Source: Candidatus Parakkermansia intestinigallinarum
GTDB taxonomy: Bacteria > Verrucomicrobiota > Verrucomicrobiia > Verrucomicrobiales > Akkermansiaceae
NCBI GenBank assembly: GCA_019114365.1
Contig: DXFQ01000058.1
Coordinates: forward strand, 1-35,173
DNA: 35,173 nucleotides
Direction: 5' to 3'
The translations under genes and the position numbers were made by a program. Below the pieces are notes generated by a model, which had not been told where the DNA came from, did not search any database, and was given only the letters and a program-made list of their open reading frames with translations. Shown here piece after piece: positions 25,257 to 33,466 of this stretch; the first letter of the stretch is position 1; each line of letters starts with the position of its first letter.

Positions 25257-27173
25257 CTACACCGGCAGGGAGTACGAGCGGCCGTCGCGTCCGTCAAACC
25301 AGTTGATGAAGGCCGCATTGACCGTCGTGTAGCCGCCCGGCGTCGGGTAATTGCCGCTGAAGTACCAGTCGCCGCAGGGCCCTTCGATGGAGCGATGCAG
25401 ACCCTCGAGCGTCTGATAGATCACCTGAACGGGGCAGGTGGCGTTGTCCGGCGTGACGAGGCGCGATACCTCATTCGTGATCTCATCATCCGTGAAGGGC
25501 GCGTAGATCTTCTTGACGGGGTTGCCGCGCTCCTCCGGGGGGAGGGTCAGCTGGTGCTTGCACTCCTCGTAAATCGAGGTGATGTAATCGTACATGCCGC
25601 GCTTCTTGAGCAGGGAAATCGCCGCTTGGAAGGCGATAAACTTGCCCAGTTCGCTCATGTCAATGCCGTAGCAGTCGGGGTAGCGAATCTGCGGAGCCGA
25701 CGAGGCAATGACGATCTTGCGGGGTTTGGCACGCCCCAGCAGACGCAGCAGCGAGGTCTTGAGCGTCGTGCCGCGCACGATGGAGTCGTCGATGGCGACG
25801 AGCACTTCGTCTTCGGCGATGGCGCCGTAGGTGAGGTCGTAGACCTGCGAGACCATCTGGCCGCGGTTGGTCTCCTGCGTGATGAAGGTGCGCAGCTTGA
25901 TGTCCTTGTGGACGATTTTCTCGGCGCGGGGCCAGCGGCGCAGCACCTGCTCCTCGATCATCTCTTCGGTCAGGCGCCCCTCGCGCAGCGCGGCAATCAT
26001 ATCTGCCGTGATGCGTTCGCGGCGGTAGCTTCGCAGCCCTTCCAGCAGCCCGTAGTACGAGACCTCGGCCGTGTTCGGGATGTAGGTGACGGCCGCTTTG
26101 GAGATGTCTCCCTCGATGCTGGCGACGATCTTCTCGGTGAGCTCGGCGCCCAGCGCCTTGCGCTCGCGGTAGATGATGGGATCATTGCCGCGCGAGAAGT
26201 AGATGGCCTCAAAGGAGCAGGGCGTCGGCTCGAGCGGCTTGGTGTACTCGCGAATGGAAATCTTGCCGTCGCTCTTCACCACAATCATGTTGGCGCGCGG
26301 CAGCTCGTGCACCTGCTCGCTCTCCACCTCCATCACACTCATGAGCGGTACCCGCTCACTGGCAATGGCGATGTATTCATCCGTGATGATGTAGTGGCAG
26401 GGGCGGATGCCGTGCGGGTCGCGCAGGCAGAAGAAATCGCCGTTGCCGACGCCGCCCAGAATGCAGAAACCGCCGTCCCAAGCCTGCGATGCCTTGCCGA
26501 TAATATCGTAGAGATCGAGGCGTTTGGAGATCTCGCGCGGAATGTCGCGCCCGGGCATCGTGTCGCGCAGCTCGCGGTAGATGTCCGTGTGCGCCTCGTC
26601 GAGGTAGAAGCCGATCTCCTCGAGCACCGTCTGCGTGTCGGTGCCGAAGATGGGGTGCTGGCCGCGCTCGATGAGGCTGCGGTTGAGCTGCGGGGCATTG
26701 GTCATGTTGAAGTTGCCCAGCAGCATGAGCGTGCGCGTCTCCCAGTTGGTGCGGCGCAGGTAGGGGTGGCAGCTGCCCTCGTCAAAGAGGCCGCTGGTGC
26801 CGTAGCGCAGGTGCCCCATGAGAATCTCGCCGCCGAAATTGAAGTTCTTTTTGTAGCTCTCGGCGTCGCTCCAGCCGATTTCCCCGCGCTCGCGCATGTG
26901 GCGCAGAGAGCGCTGCTGCGTCGAGAAGATGTTGGCGAGAGCCGAGCTCGTCGCATCGCGCGCACGGAACACGTAGGGCTCCCCGAGCGGCATCCCCAGC
27001 TTGATGCAGCCGATACCCGCGCCGTCCTGGCCGCGGTTGTGCTGCTTCTCCATGAGCAGGAAAAGCTTGTTGAAGGCCCAGTCGGGCGAGCCGTACTTGT
27101 CCGCGAAGTAGGCGAGCGGCTTGAGGAGGCGGATGGCCGCCACGCCGCATTCATGATGGAGGGGGTCAGACAT
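25257..27173 (-). CDS. purF: Amidophosphoribosyltransferase (long form, 638 aa)
   Basis: N-terminal 'HHECGVAAIRLL' nucleophile Cys context, 'QHNRGQDGAGIG', 'GHLRYGTSG', PRPP motif 'LVAIDDSIVRGTTLKTSLLRLL'. Confidence 0.93.
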   Translation of the reverse strand: MSDPLHHECGVAAIRLLKPLAYFADKYGSPDWAFNKLFLLMEKQHNRGQDGAGIGCIKLGMPLGEPYVFRARDATSSALANIFSTQQRSLRHMRERGEIGWSDAESYKKNFNFGGEILMGHLRYGTSGLFDEGSCHPYLRRTNWETRTLMLLGNFNMTNAPQLNRSLIERGQHPIFGTDTQTVLEEIGFYLDEAHTDIYRELRDTMPGRDIPREISKRLDLYDIIGKASQAWDGGFCILGGVGNGDFFCLRDPHGIRPCHYIITDEYIAIASERVPLMSVMEVESEQVHELPRANMIVVKSDGKISIREYTKPLEPTPCSFEAIYFSRGNDPIIYRERKALGAELTEKIVASIEGDISKAAVTYIPNTAEVSYYGLLEGLRSYRRERITADMIAALREGRLTEEMIEEQVLRRWPRAEKIVHKDIKLRTFITQETNRGQMVSQVYDLTYGAIAEDEVLVAIDDSIVRGTTLKTSLLRLLGRAKPRKIVIASSAPQIRYPDCYGIDMSELGKFIAFQAAISLLKKRGMYDYITSIYEECKHQLTLPPEERGNPVKKIYAPFTDDEITNEVSRLVTPDNATCPVQVIYQTLEGLHRSIEGPCGDWYFSGNYPTPGGYTTVNAAFINWFDGRDGRSYSLPV

Positions 27174-27196
27174 GGTCCGTCATCAATGTGCCCTTG

Positions 27197-28201
27197 TCAA
27201 TGCTCGCCGCGCACCTTCACGTGAATGCCGCGGCCTTCGCGCATCGTGCCGATCACCGTGCCGCCGGGGCCGGCCGTCATCGCCTGCTGTACCTCATCGG
27301 GCTTCACGATGGCCACCCAGCCGATGCCCATGTTGAAGGTGTGGAAGCGATCCTCGGCGTCGACGAAGTCGAGCACCTTCTGGATGGCGGGGTTGTCCCA
27401 GTACGGCACCTCGAGGTCGGCACCCTTCTCGCCGAGGAAGCGCTCGAGATTCTCCGGCAGACCGCCGCCCGTGATGTGGGCGTAGGCCTTGGGCGTGATG
27501 CCGAGCTTGCGCATATCGTAGACAACGTCGTGGTAGAGTCGCGTCGGGGCGAGGATGCCGCGCAGCTCCTCTTCGGTCAGCAGGTCGGGATTCTGCTTGA
27601 GAATGCGGCGCACGAGGCTCCAGCCGTTGGCGTGGAAGCCGTCGCTGGGATAGCCGATGAGAACGTCACCCACCTCAACCTTCGACGGATCGATCATCTG
27701 GCTCTTCTCCACACAGCCGATGCTGAAACCGGCCATCTCAACGAGATTCTCGGGCACGACACCCGGCATTTCCGCCGTTTCACCGCCGGCAAGAATGCAG
27801 TTGCAGCTCTCGAGGTAGTCGCACATACCGGCCACGAGGCGCGTGATGCGGGGCCTCTCCGCCTCGAGATTCGAGATGCCGAGGTAGTCGAGAAAGACGA
27901 GGGGATCGCCGCCCGTGGTCAGGATGTCATTGACATTCATGGCCACCAAGTCCTTGCCGGCCGTTTCAAGCATGTCGAGCTCAAAGAGAATCTCCGTCTT
28001 GGTGCCGACGCCGTCGGTGCCGGTGACAATCACGGGCTCCTTGTAAGAGGAAAGGTCGTAGGCGGCAGCGAAGAGACCGAAGGCATTGCAGAGCCGGCGG
28101 TTCTTCTGGGTGCGCTTCACATGGGCGCTGATGTCATGAACAAAGGACTGGGCCTCGATGGTATCGACGCCGGATTGCTTGTAGGTGAGGTTGCCGGACA
28201 T
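27197..28201 (-). CDS. purM: Phosphoribosylformylglycinamidine cyclo-ligase
   Basis: 'VTGTDGVGTKTEI', 'NVNDILTTGGDPLVFLDYLG', 'GGETAEMPG', 'AYAHITGGGLPENLER'. Start MSGNLTYKQSGVD at 28201. Confidence 0.95.
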   Translation of the reverse strand: MSGNLTYKQSGVDTIEAQSFVHDISAHVKRTQKNRRLCNAFGLFAAAYDLSSYKEPVIVTGTDGVGTKTEILFELDMLETAGKDLVAMNVNDILTTGGDPLVFLDYLGISNLEAERPRITRLVAGMCDYLESCNCILAGGETAEMPGVVPENLVEMAGFSIGCVEKSQMIDPSKVEVGDVLIGYPSDGFHANGWSLVRRILKQNPDLLTEEELRGILAPTRLYHDVVYDMRKLGITPKAYAHITGGGLPENLERFLGEKGADLEVPYWDNPAIQKVLDFVDAEDRFHTFNMGIGWVAIVKPDEVQQAMTAGPGGTVIGTMREGRGIHVKVRGEH

Positions 28202-28228
28202 AGGAATGAGGTGCGTGAATGCGTGACT

Positions 28229-28257
28229 ATTGTACCTGAAAAATACCCTTTTGGCAA
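28229..28257 (-). promoter_or_regulatory. Putative purMF promoter TTGCCA-N17-TACAAT
   Basis: Minus strand TTGCCAaaagggtatttttcaggTACAAT, about 28 nt upstream of the purM ATG. Confidence 0.7.
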
Positions 28258-28364
28258 GTCGTATTTTATCTCCCCGTTTGGGCGGAAAAGACACGCTGAA
28301 GGCAGCTGAGGGGCGCGCGGCAGCGAGGGCTGTGCAGCTCCGTCAGCTAATCGCCGGCGAACCC

Positions 28365-30614
28365 TCAGCTGAAGGTGTAGGCGTCGATATCCAGCGTGGC
28401 GATGATGTCCTCGCCGAAGCCCATGGCTTGGATCTCGCGCGAGCCGATTTCGGCGATGACGCGCGCGCCCGGCGCGCAGAGTGTGCACTGGTAGCGGTAC
28501 TGCCCGTAGCTCTTGGCGATGGGCGAGGGAATGGGCGGGCTGAGCTGTACCGTGGGCGGCAGGGCCTGTTCCAGACGCCGATGCAGCGATTCGATGCCGA
28601 AGCGAGCCAGTTCTTCCTGCACCGAGCGCACCGTCAGCACCGCCATGTGCGAGAAGGGCGGGTAGTTGAAGCGGCGGCGCAGTTCCAGTTCGGCCTCGGC
28701 AAAGCCGTCGGTGTCGTGCCGTCTGGCAAATTGAATGGCCGGAGCCTGCGGCGTGAAGGTTTGGATGATGACCTCGCCGTCGAGCTCGCCGCGCCCGGCG
28801 CGGCCGGCGACTTGCGTGAGGAGTTGAAAGCTGCGCTCGCCGGCGCGGGGATCGGGGATGCTCAGGCCGATGTCGGCGTTGAGCACGCCTACCAGCGTGA
28901 CGCCCGGAAAGTCGAGCCCTTTGGAAATCATCTGCGTGCCGAGCAGAATATCGATGCGGTGCGCGCGGAAATCGGCCAGAATGTCGCGCAGCGCGTTTTT
29001 GCGGGCGGCGACGTCTGCGTCGATGCGCTGCAGGCGCGCCTGCGGGTAGCAGCGCCGCAGGATGGCCTCGACTTTCTGCGTGCCGCAGCCCTCGAGCAGG
29101 ATGCCGCGCGAGCCGCATTCGGGGCAGGCGTGCGGCACGACGGCGCGGAAGCCGCAGATGTGGCAGATGAGGCGGTTCTCCGTCACGTGGTAGGTCAGGG
29201 GCAGGGAGCAGTGCTCGCAGGTGACGATGTGCCCGCAGTCGGGGCACTGCAAGGAGCGCGCAAAGCCGCGGCGGTTGAGAAAGAGGATGGTTTGTTCGCC
29301 GCGCGCGAGGCGCTCGTCGATGGCCATGCGCAGGCGCTCGCTGAGAATGCCCTGATAGCGCTTGTCCTTGGGTTCCGTGCGCATGTCCAGCACGCGGGTG
29401 AGCGGCAGGCGCTGGCCGTCGGCTCGGTGGTCGAGGCGCAGCATGCGGTACTTGCCCGTTTGGGCGTTGTGCAGCGATTCGAGCGAGGGGGTTGCCGAGC
29501 CCAGCACGATGGTGGCGCCTTCCATGCGTGCGCGCAGAACGGCGAGGTCGCGTCCTTGGTAGCGCGGGCTGTTTTCCTGTTTATAGGAGGCGTCGTGCTC
29601 TTCGTCGACGATGATGAGACCGAGCTGCTGAACGGGTGCGAAGACGGCGGAGCGCGGCCCGATGGCGATGCGCGCCTGCCCCCGGCGGATGGCATGCCAC
29701 TCGTCGAAGCGCTCGCCGTCGCTCATGGCGCTGTGCAGAATGGCTACGGCGCCGGGGCTCTCGGCAAAGCGGCTTTTGAAGCGAGCCATGGTCTGCGGCG
29801 TGAGCGAAATCTCCGGCACGAGAATCAGCACGCCTTTGCCGGCCGCCATGGCGCGCGCCGCCGCTTGCAGGTAGACCTCGGTTTTGCCGGACCCCGTCAC
29901 GCCCTGCAGCAGCAAGGGGCGGGATGAGCCTGCGTCGAAGGCTTCGTTGATGCAGGCGAGGGCCCGAGCTTGTTCCTCATTGAGCTCGAGCGGCTGCGAG
30001 GGGGCAAAGACTTCGTTGCCCGCAGGATCGCGCTTCACCTGCTCTTCGGTGATTTCGACGAGTCCGCGCCGCTCCAGAGCGCGGGCCGGAGCCAGCGCCG
30101 AACTGCCGCCCAAGTCGCTGAGGGCGGCTCGCTGCCCATCGGCGGCTTGGAGTTGGCGCAGCAGGGAGGCTTGGCGCGGCGCTCGAGCGTTGATTTTGTT
30201 GAGCTGCTCATCATCGGGCATGTGCAGCAGGTGCAGCACCTTGCGCGTCTTCTCCTCGTGCCGCTCCTGCCGTACGGCCTCGGGCACCATGCAGCGAATC
30301 ATTTGCTCGACCGGCACCGCGTAGTAGTGAGAGGCCCATTCGGCCAGATCCAGCAGCGTCGGCGAGACGATGGGTCGCTCATCAATGGCCCGCAGGATCG
30401 CCCGCAGGCGGTTTCTCAGCGCCGGGTCGGGATCGACGAGATCCAGCACGGTGCCGACAGCTTTGCCGCCGCGCAGCGGTACCTCGACGCGAAAGCCGCG
30501 GCTGACGGACTCAAGCCCGGGGGGGATGGCGTAATCGAGAGCCATGTCGTCGCGCCCGTCTACCAGAACACGGGCAAGCTTGAGCGGAGGCGCCTCGCTG
30601 AAGAGCTCCTGCAT
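28365..30614 (-). CDS. priA: Primosomal protein N' (replication restart helicase PriA)
   Basis: 'LLLQGVTGSGKTEVYLQAA', 'IIVDEEHDASYKQENSPRYQGRDLAV', Zn cluster 'CPDCGHIVTCEHCSLPLTYH...CHICGF...CPECGSRGI', 'QVAGRAGRG'. Confidence 0.96.
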   Translation of the reverse strand: MQELFSEAPPLKLARVLVDGRDDMALDYAIPPGLESVSRGFRVEVPLRGGKAVGTVLDLVDPDPALRNRLRAILRAIDERPIVSPTLLDLAEWASHYYAVPVEQMIRCMVPEAVRQERHEEKTRKVLHLLHMPDDEQLNKINARAPRQASLLRQLQAADGQRAALSDLGGSSALAPARALERRGLVEITEEQVKRDPAGNEVFAPSQPLELNEEQARALACINEAFDAGSSRPLLLQGVTGSGKTEVYLQAAARAMAAGKGVLILVPEISLTPQTMARFKSRFAESPGAVAILHSAMSDGERFDEWHAIRRGQARIAIGPRSAVFAPVQQLGLIIVDEEHDASYKQENSPRYQGRDLAVLRARMEGATIVLGSATPSLESLHNAQTGKYRMLRLDHRADGQRLPLTRVLDMRTEPKDKRYQGILSERLRMAIDERLARGEQTILFLNRRGFARSLQCPDCGHIVTCEHCSLPLTYHVTENRLICHICGFRAVVPHACPECGSRGILLEGCGTQKVEAILRRCYPQARLQRIDADVAARKNALRDILADFRAHRIDILLGTQMISKGLDFPGVTLVGVLNADIGLSIPDPRAGERSFQLLTQVAGRAGRGELDGEVIIQTFTPQAPAIQFARRHDTDGFAEAELELRRRFNYPPFSHMAVLTVRSVQEELARFGIESLHRRLEQALPPTVQLSPPIPSPIAKSYGQYRYQCTLCAPGARVIAEIGSREIQAMGFGEDIIATLDIDAYTFS

Positions 30615-30857
30615 GGGGGAAAAGGAGGAGGAAAGGGGTGTGCGGAGAGTGGGAAAAGCCGGAAGTCGGAAGACGGAGACTCGGAGTAGAGGGACGAAAG
30701 CCGGAGGCGCAGGAGGGAGGCGGTAGACGGATGCTCGGAGACTCAGAGGCGGGGAGGAGGCTCGGAGGCGAGAGGCGTGGAGTCGGGGGCGTCCGTCCTG
30801 CCGAAGGCGGGGAAGGGGGGGGCGAGGGAGGGGCGGACAAGCCTCGCCCGAGGAAAC

Positions 30858-31130
30858 TCAGTCGAGCTCCTCTTCCGAAAGAATGTGCACGACCACCTTG
30901 ATGCCCTGTTTCTCGCCGGCGGCCTTGGCCATCGAGCGTATGGCGGAGGCCGTCATGCCGTTGCGGCCGATGACGCGTGCCACGTCCTCGTGTTTGAGAA
31001 TCAAACGAAAGCGCACCATGTCTCCCCGGGGAGTCGAAGCCACGCGCAGCTGAGCTGCTTCGGGATGCTTGATGAGCGGCCCGATGACCGCAAGAAGATA
31101 TCGACCGATGGATTCGACTAATTGCTGCAT
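30858..31130 (-). CDS. khpA: KH-domain RNA-binding protein (KhpA-like)
   Basis: 'MQQLVESIGRYLLAVIGPLIKHPEAAQLRV...HEDVARVIGRNGMTASAIRSMAKAA' KH motif (VIGRNG). Confidence 0.85.
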   Translation of the reverse strand: MQQLVESIGRYLLAVIGPLIKHPEAAQLRVASTPRGDMVRFRLILKHEDVARVIGRNGMTASAIRSMAKAAGEKQGIKVVVHILSEEELD

Positions 31131-31180
31131 ATGGCTGAAACGGGGGTGCCGCGGCATGAAAGGTCGCCGACGCTTGGCGT

Positions 31181-31209
31181 ATCTTATGCGATGGTGCGGC
31201 GGCTGTCAA
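31181..31209 (-). promoter_or_regulatory. Putative khpA promoter TTGACA-N17-TAAGAT
   Basis: Minus strand TTGACAgccgccgcaccatcgcaTAAGAT. Confidence 0.75.
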
Positions 31210-31279
31210 GCCTCCATCCGCACCGCCGGAGCTGCATGACAGAATGCGTTGCAAGAAGTCGACTCAGTTAACAATTGAC

Positions 31280-31308
31280 TTGACGCGGGGAGATTGCTGT
31301 GATTTACT
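31280..31308 (+). promoter_or_regulatory. Putative merR-family gene promoter TTGACG-N17-TTTACT
   Basis: Upstream of ATG 31323; divergent from the khpA promoter. Confidence 0.55.
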
Positions 31309-31322
31309 CATGCCGCACGTTC

Positions 31323-31862
31323 ATGAGTCAACGCAAGACCTACAGCATCTCAGCCATGGCTCGCAAGACCGGGCTGAGCATCCACACGCTGCGCTTCTAC
31401 GAGAAAGAAGGCGTTTTGCGCTACGTCGAGCGCACGCCGTCGGGGCGGCGCGTCTACACCGAAGACAGCTTGGCCTGCTTGCTCGGTGTGCTCTGCCTGA
31501 AGCATGCCGGGCTGACATTGCCCGAGATCAAAACCTTTTTTGACAGCACGAGGGAAGGGGCGGTTTCTCTGCCCGAGCGTCTCGATATGCTGCGCCGAGC
31601 CAAGGCTCAGCTCGAGGCTCAGCGGGATGAGCTCGACCGCTCTCTGGGGCTGGTCAACTACTTCCTCAAGGGCGGAGAGGCGGCACTGGCTGCCGAGGCG
31701 CGGGGGGACGATCCCGATGAGGCCTTCCCCTTCTTCACCAAGCAGGGCATTGTCACCTTCCCGTATCTGGCGCAAATCGGCGACAAGCTCGAAGTCTACG
31801 CGCCCGGGAGTGAGCCCCGAGGGCTGAGGCCGGACTCGCCGCCAGCTGCCCAAGAGGATTGA
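31323..31862 (+). CDS. MerR family transcriptional regulator
   Basis: 'YSISAMARKTGLSIHTLRFYEKEGVLRYVERTPSGRRVYTEDSLACLLGVLCLKHAGLTLPEIKTFF' MerR HTH. ATG 31323 preferred over GTG 31299. Confidence 0.92.
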   Translation: MSQRKTYSISAMARKTGLSIHTLRFYEKEGVLRYVERTPSGRRVYTEDSLACLLGVLCLKHAGLTLPEIKTFFDSTREGAVSLPERLDMLRRAKAQLEAQRDELDRSLGLVNYFLKGGEAALAAEARGDDPDEAFPFFTKQGIVTFPYLAQIGDKLEVYAPGSEPRGLRPDSPPAAQED

Positions 31863-31892
31863 TTTTTCCCGAATCCCTCGCTGAACCCTCAA

Positions 31893-31914
31893 AATCGCCG
31901 TATAATCGCCGTAT
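31893..31914. repeat. Perfect 11-bp tandem repeat creating a TATAAT at the junction
   Basis: AATCGCCGTAT x2; TATAAT at 31901-31906. Confidence 0.85.
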
Positions 31915-31926
31915 CCTTCAGCCGAC

Positions 31927-32055
31927 ATGAAGAAGATGTTTTGCATAGCTGCTCTTGGTGCCGCCGGATGTTTTCTCGCTGCGGCCGCGATGCTCATCTA
32001 CGCCTCGCGCCGCGACGTGCGCGATGTGCACGATATGCTGCGCCGCTACGAGTGA
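31927..32055 (+). CDS. Putative 42-aa single-span membrane peptide
   Basis: MKKMFCIAALGAAGCFLAAAAMLIYASRRDVRDVHDMLRRYE*: KK start, about 20-residue hydrophobic span and charged tail; TATAAT upstream. Below the ORF-track length cut-off. Confidence 0.6.
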   Translation: MKKMFCIAALGAAGCFLAAAAMLIYASRRDVRDVHDMLRRYE

Positions 32056-32139
32056 CGGAGCTGCACGCGGCCTGCGGAGCTGCCGCAACGCGCGACGGTG
32101 CTGCGGCGAACGAAGAGGCGCCGCCCGCGGGTGCTGCGG

Positions 32140-33225
32140 CTAATCTCCGCATCGCTCCCCGCAGCGCAGCTGCGCCGCCCAAGCTCGGTCGGCGCGGGAG
32201 GCGGAGCGGATGGCGAGGAGGTCGAACTCTCCCGCCTGCATCATCAGCAGCAACATGCGGAGTTGTGCGCGAATGTCGCGCTCGCGAGCTTGCTCGGAGA
32301 CGGCTTGCGAGCAAACCGCAGCGCCGGCCGCTATCACGGGGCGGTCCGTCAGATAGCGCACCCAGCCTGCAAAGCTGCGGCCGCTGCCCGCAAACGCAGG
32401 CTGCGTGACGGAATCCGACGCACACTCAAAGATATCAACGCCGGCCTCGGCAAGAGGCTGAACGATGTCGGCCAGCTCACCGGGCGTTGAGGCCGGACGA
32501 AGCTCCTGACTCGCGAGCCTCTGAGGCAGGCGCAGAATGACGGGCGTGCGCGCGCCGACGGCACGCCGAACGGCCGCCAGCAGTTCGCGGACAAAGCGCA
32601 GGCGCCCGACGCTGCTTCCCCCGTACTCGTCGCTGCGGCGGTTGGTGGATGCGTGCAGAAACTGGTCAATGAGACCGCCCCCCGGGCCGTTGACGGCGAC
32701 GGCGTCAAAACCGAGCGCGCGGGCTCGCCAAGCGGCGAGTGCGAAGGCATCCGCGATGTCCGCCATGCGGGCTCGGCTCATCGGCTCGCCGACCGCTTGG
32801 AGGGTGACGGGGTGGATGCCCGAAGGACTCAGAGCCGGCTGCTTGCCGACAACGCGGCGCGAGCCGCCTATCCTCAGTTCTCCGGCGTGGTAGAGCCGCG
32901 CGGCGATGCACCCGCCGTTTGCGTGCACGGCGTGCACCACCCTGCGCCAGCGCCGCAGCGACGGCCCCGAGTAAAACTCCGGTGCGTCGGCATCATTCGT
33001 CGCACAGGGCGAGACGGCCAAACCCTCCGTCATCACCAGCCCGATTCCGGCGCTCATGCTGCGCGTGTACGCGCGGAGCAGCTCAACGCTCGGAAGCCCG
33101 CCCGGACACAGACCCCGGTTTCCGGCTTCCAGCACGAGGCGGGTGGGCAAGCAGAGCTTGCGATGGCGAAAGGGCTTGAAAAGAAACTCAACATCGCGGA
33201 GGCAGAGTTCAATGCGGGTATTCAT
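32140..33225 (-). CDS. NADH:flavin oxidoreductase / Old Yellow Enzyme family protein
   Basis: 'AARLYHAGEL', 'ALGFDAVAVNGPGGGLIDQFLHASTNRRSDEYGGSSVGRLRFVRELLAAVRRAVG', 'RPVIAAGA'. Confidence 0.85.
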   Translation of the reverse strand: MNTRIELCLRDVEFLFKPFRHRKLCLPTRLVLEAGNRGLCPGGLPSVELLRAYTRSMSAGIGLVMTEGLAVSPCATNDADAPEFYSGPSLRRWRRVVHAVHANGGCIAARLYHAGELRIGGSRRVVGKQPALSPSGIHPVTLQAVGEPMSRARMADIADAFALAAWRARALGFDAVAVNGPGGGLIDQFLHASTNRRSDEYGGSSVGRLRFVRELLAAVRRAVGARTPVILRLPQRLASQELRPASTPGELADIVQPLAEAGVDIFECASDSVTQPAFAGSGRSFAGWVRYLTDRPVIAAGAAVCSQAVSEQARERDIRAQLRMLLLMMQAGEFDLLAIRSASRADRAWAAQLRCGERCGD

Positions 33226-33234
33226 GGTTCTTGT

Positions 33235-33263
33235 ACTCTAAGATCGGCCTTGAGTCTGATCAA
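33235..33263 (-). promoter_or_regulatory. Putative promoter TTGATC-N17-TAGAGT for the OYE gene
   Basis: Minus strand TTGATCagactcaaggccgatctTAGAGT, -10 ends 9 nt before the ATG. Confidence 0.55.
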
Positions 33264-33392
33264 GAAGATAGAAAAACTGTTTCGGAGCTCCATCCGCGAG
33301 AGCTGACAGGCTCGGGGAAAGCCGCGATACAGCGGCCCGACGGACGCCGCATCGCCGGAGACTCCGCGCGACGCATGTGACAGCGAAAAGGT

Positions 33393-33421
33393 TTGCCAAA
33401 GACGCGACAAAAGCGTACAAT
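33393..33421 (+). promoter_or_regulatory. Putative promoter TTGCCA-N17-TACAAT
   Basis: Identical -35 and -10 hexamers to the purM promoter; 45 nt upstream of ATG 33467. Confidence 0.7.
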
Positions 33422-33466
33422 GACGCGCGACGCACCCGCACCGGGTGCCGCATCTGCATCACAGCT

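Noticed and set aside
24812-25318. 168-aa Pro/Ser/Leu-rich minus ORF in the purine-rich spacer
   Set aside because: Translation of a CT-repeat tract; overlaps purF and sigma ends; no domain.
25056-27224. 722-aa plus-strand ORF opposite purF
   Set aside because: Mirror frame of purF; composition typical of antisense open frames at high GC.
30511-31254. 247-aa minus ORF spanning the priA-khpA spacer
   Set aside because: Pro/Ser-rich readthrough of low-complexity DNA overlapping khpA and priA.
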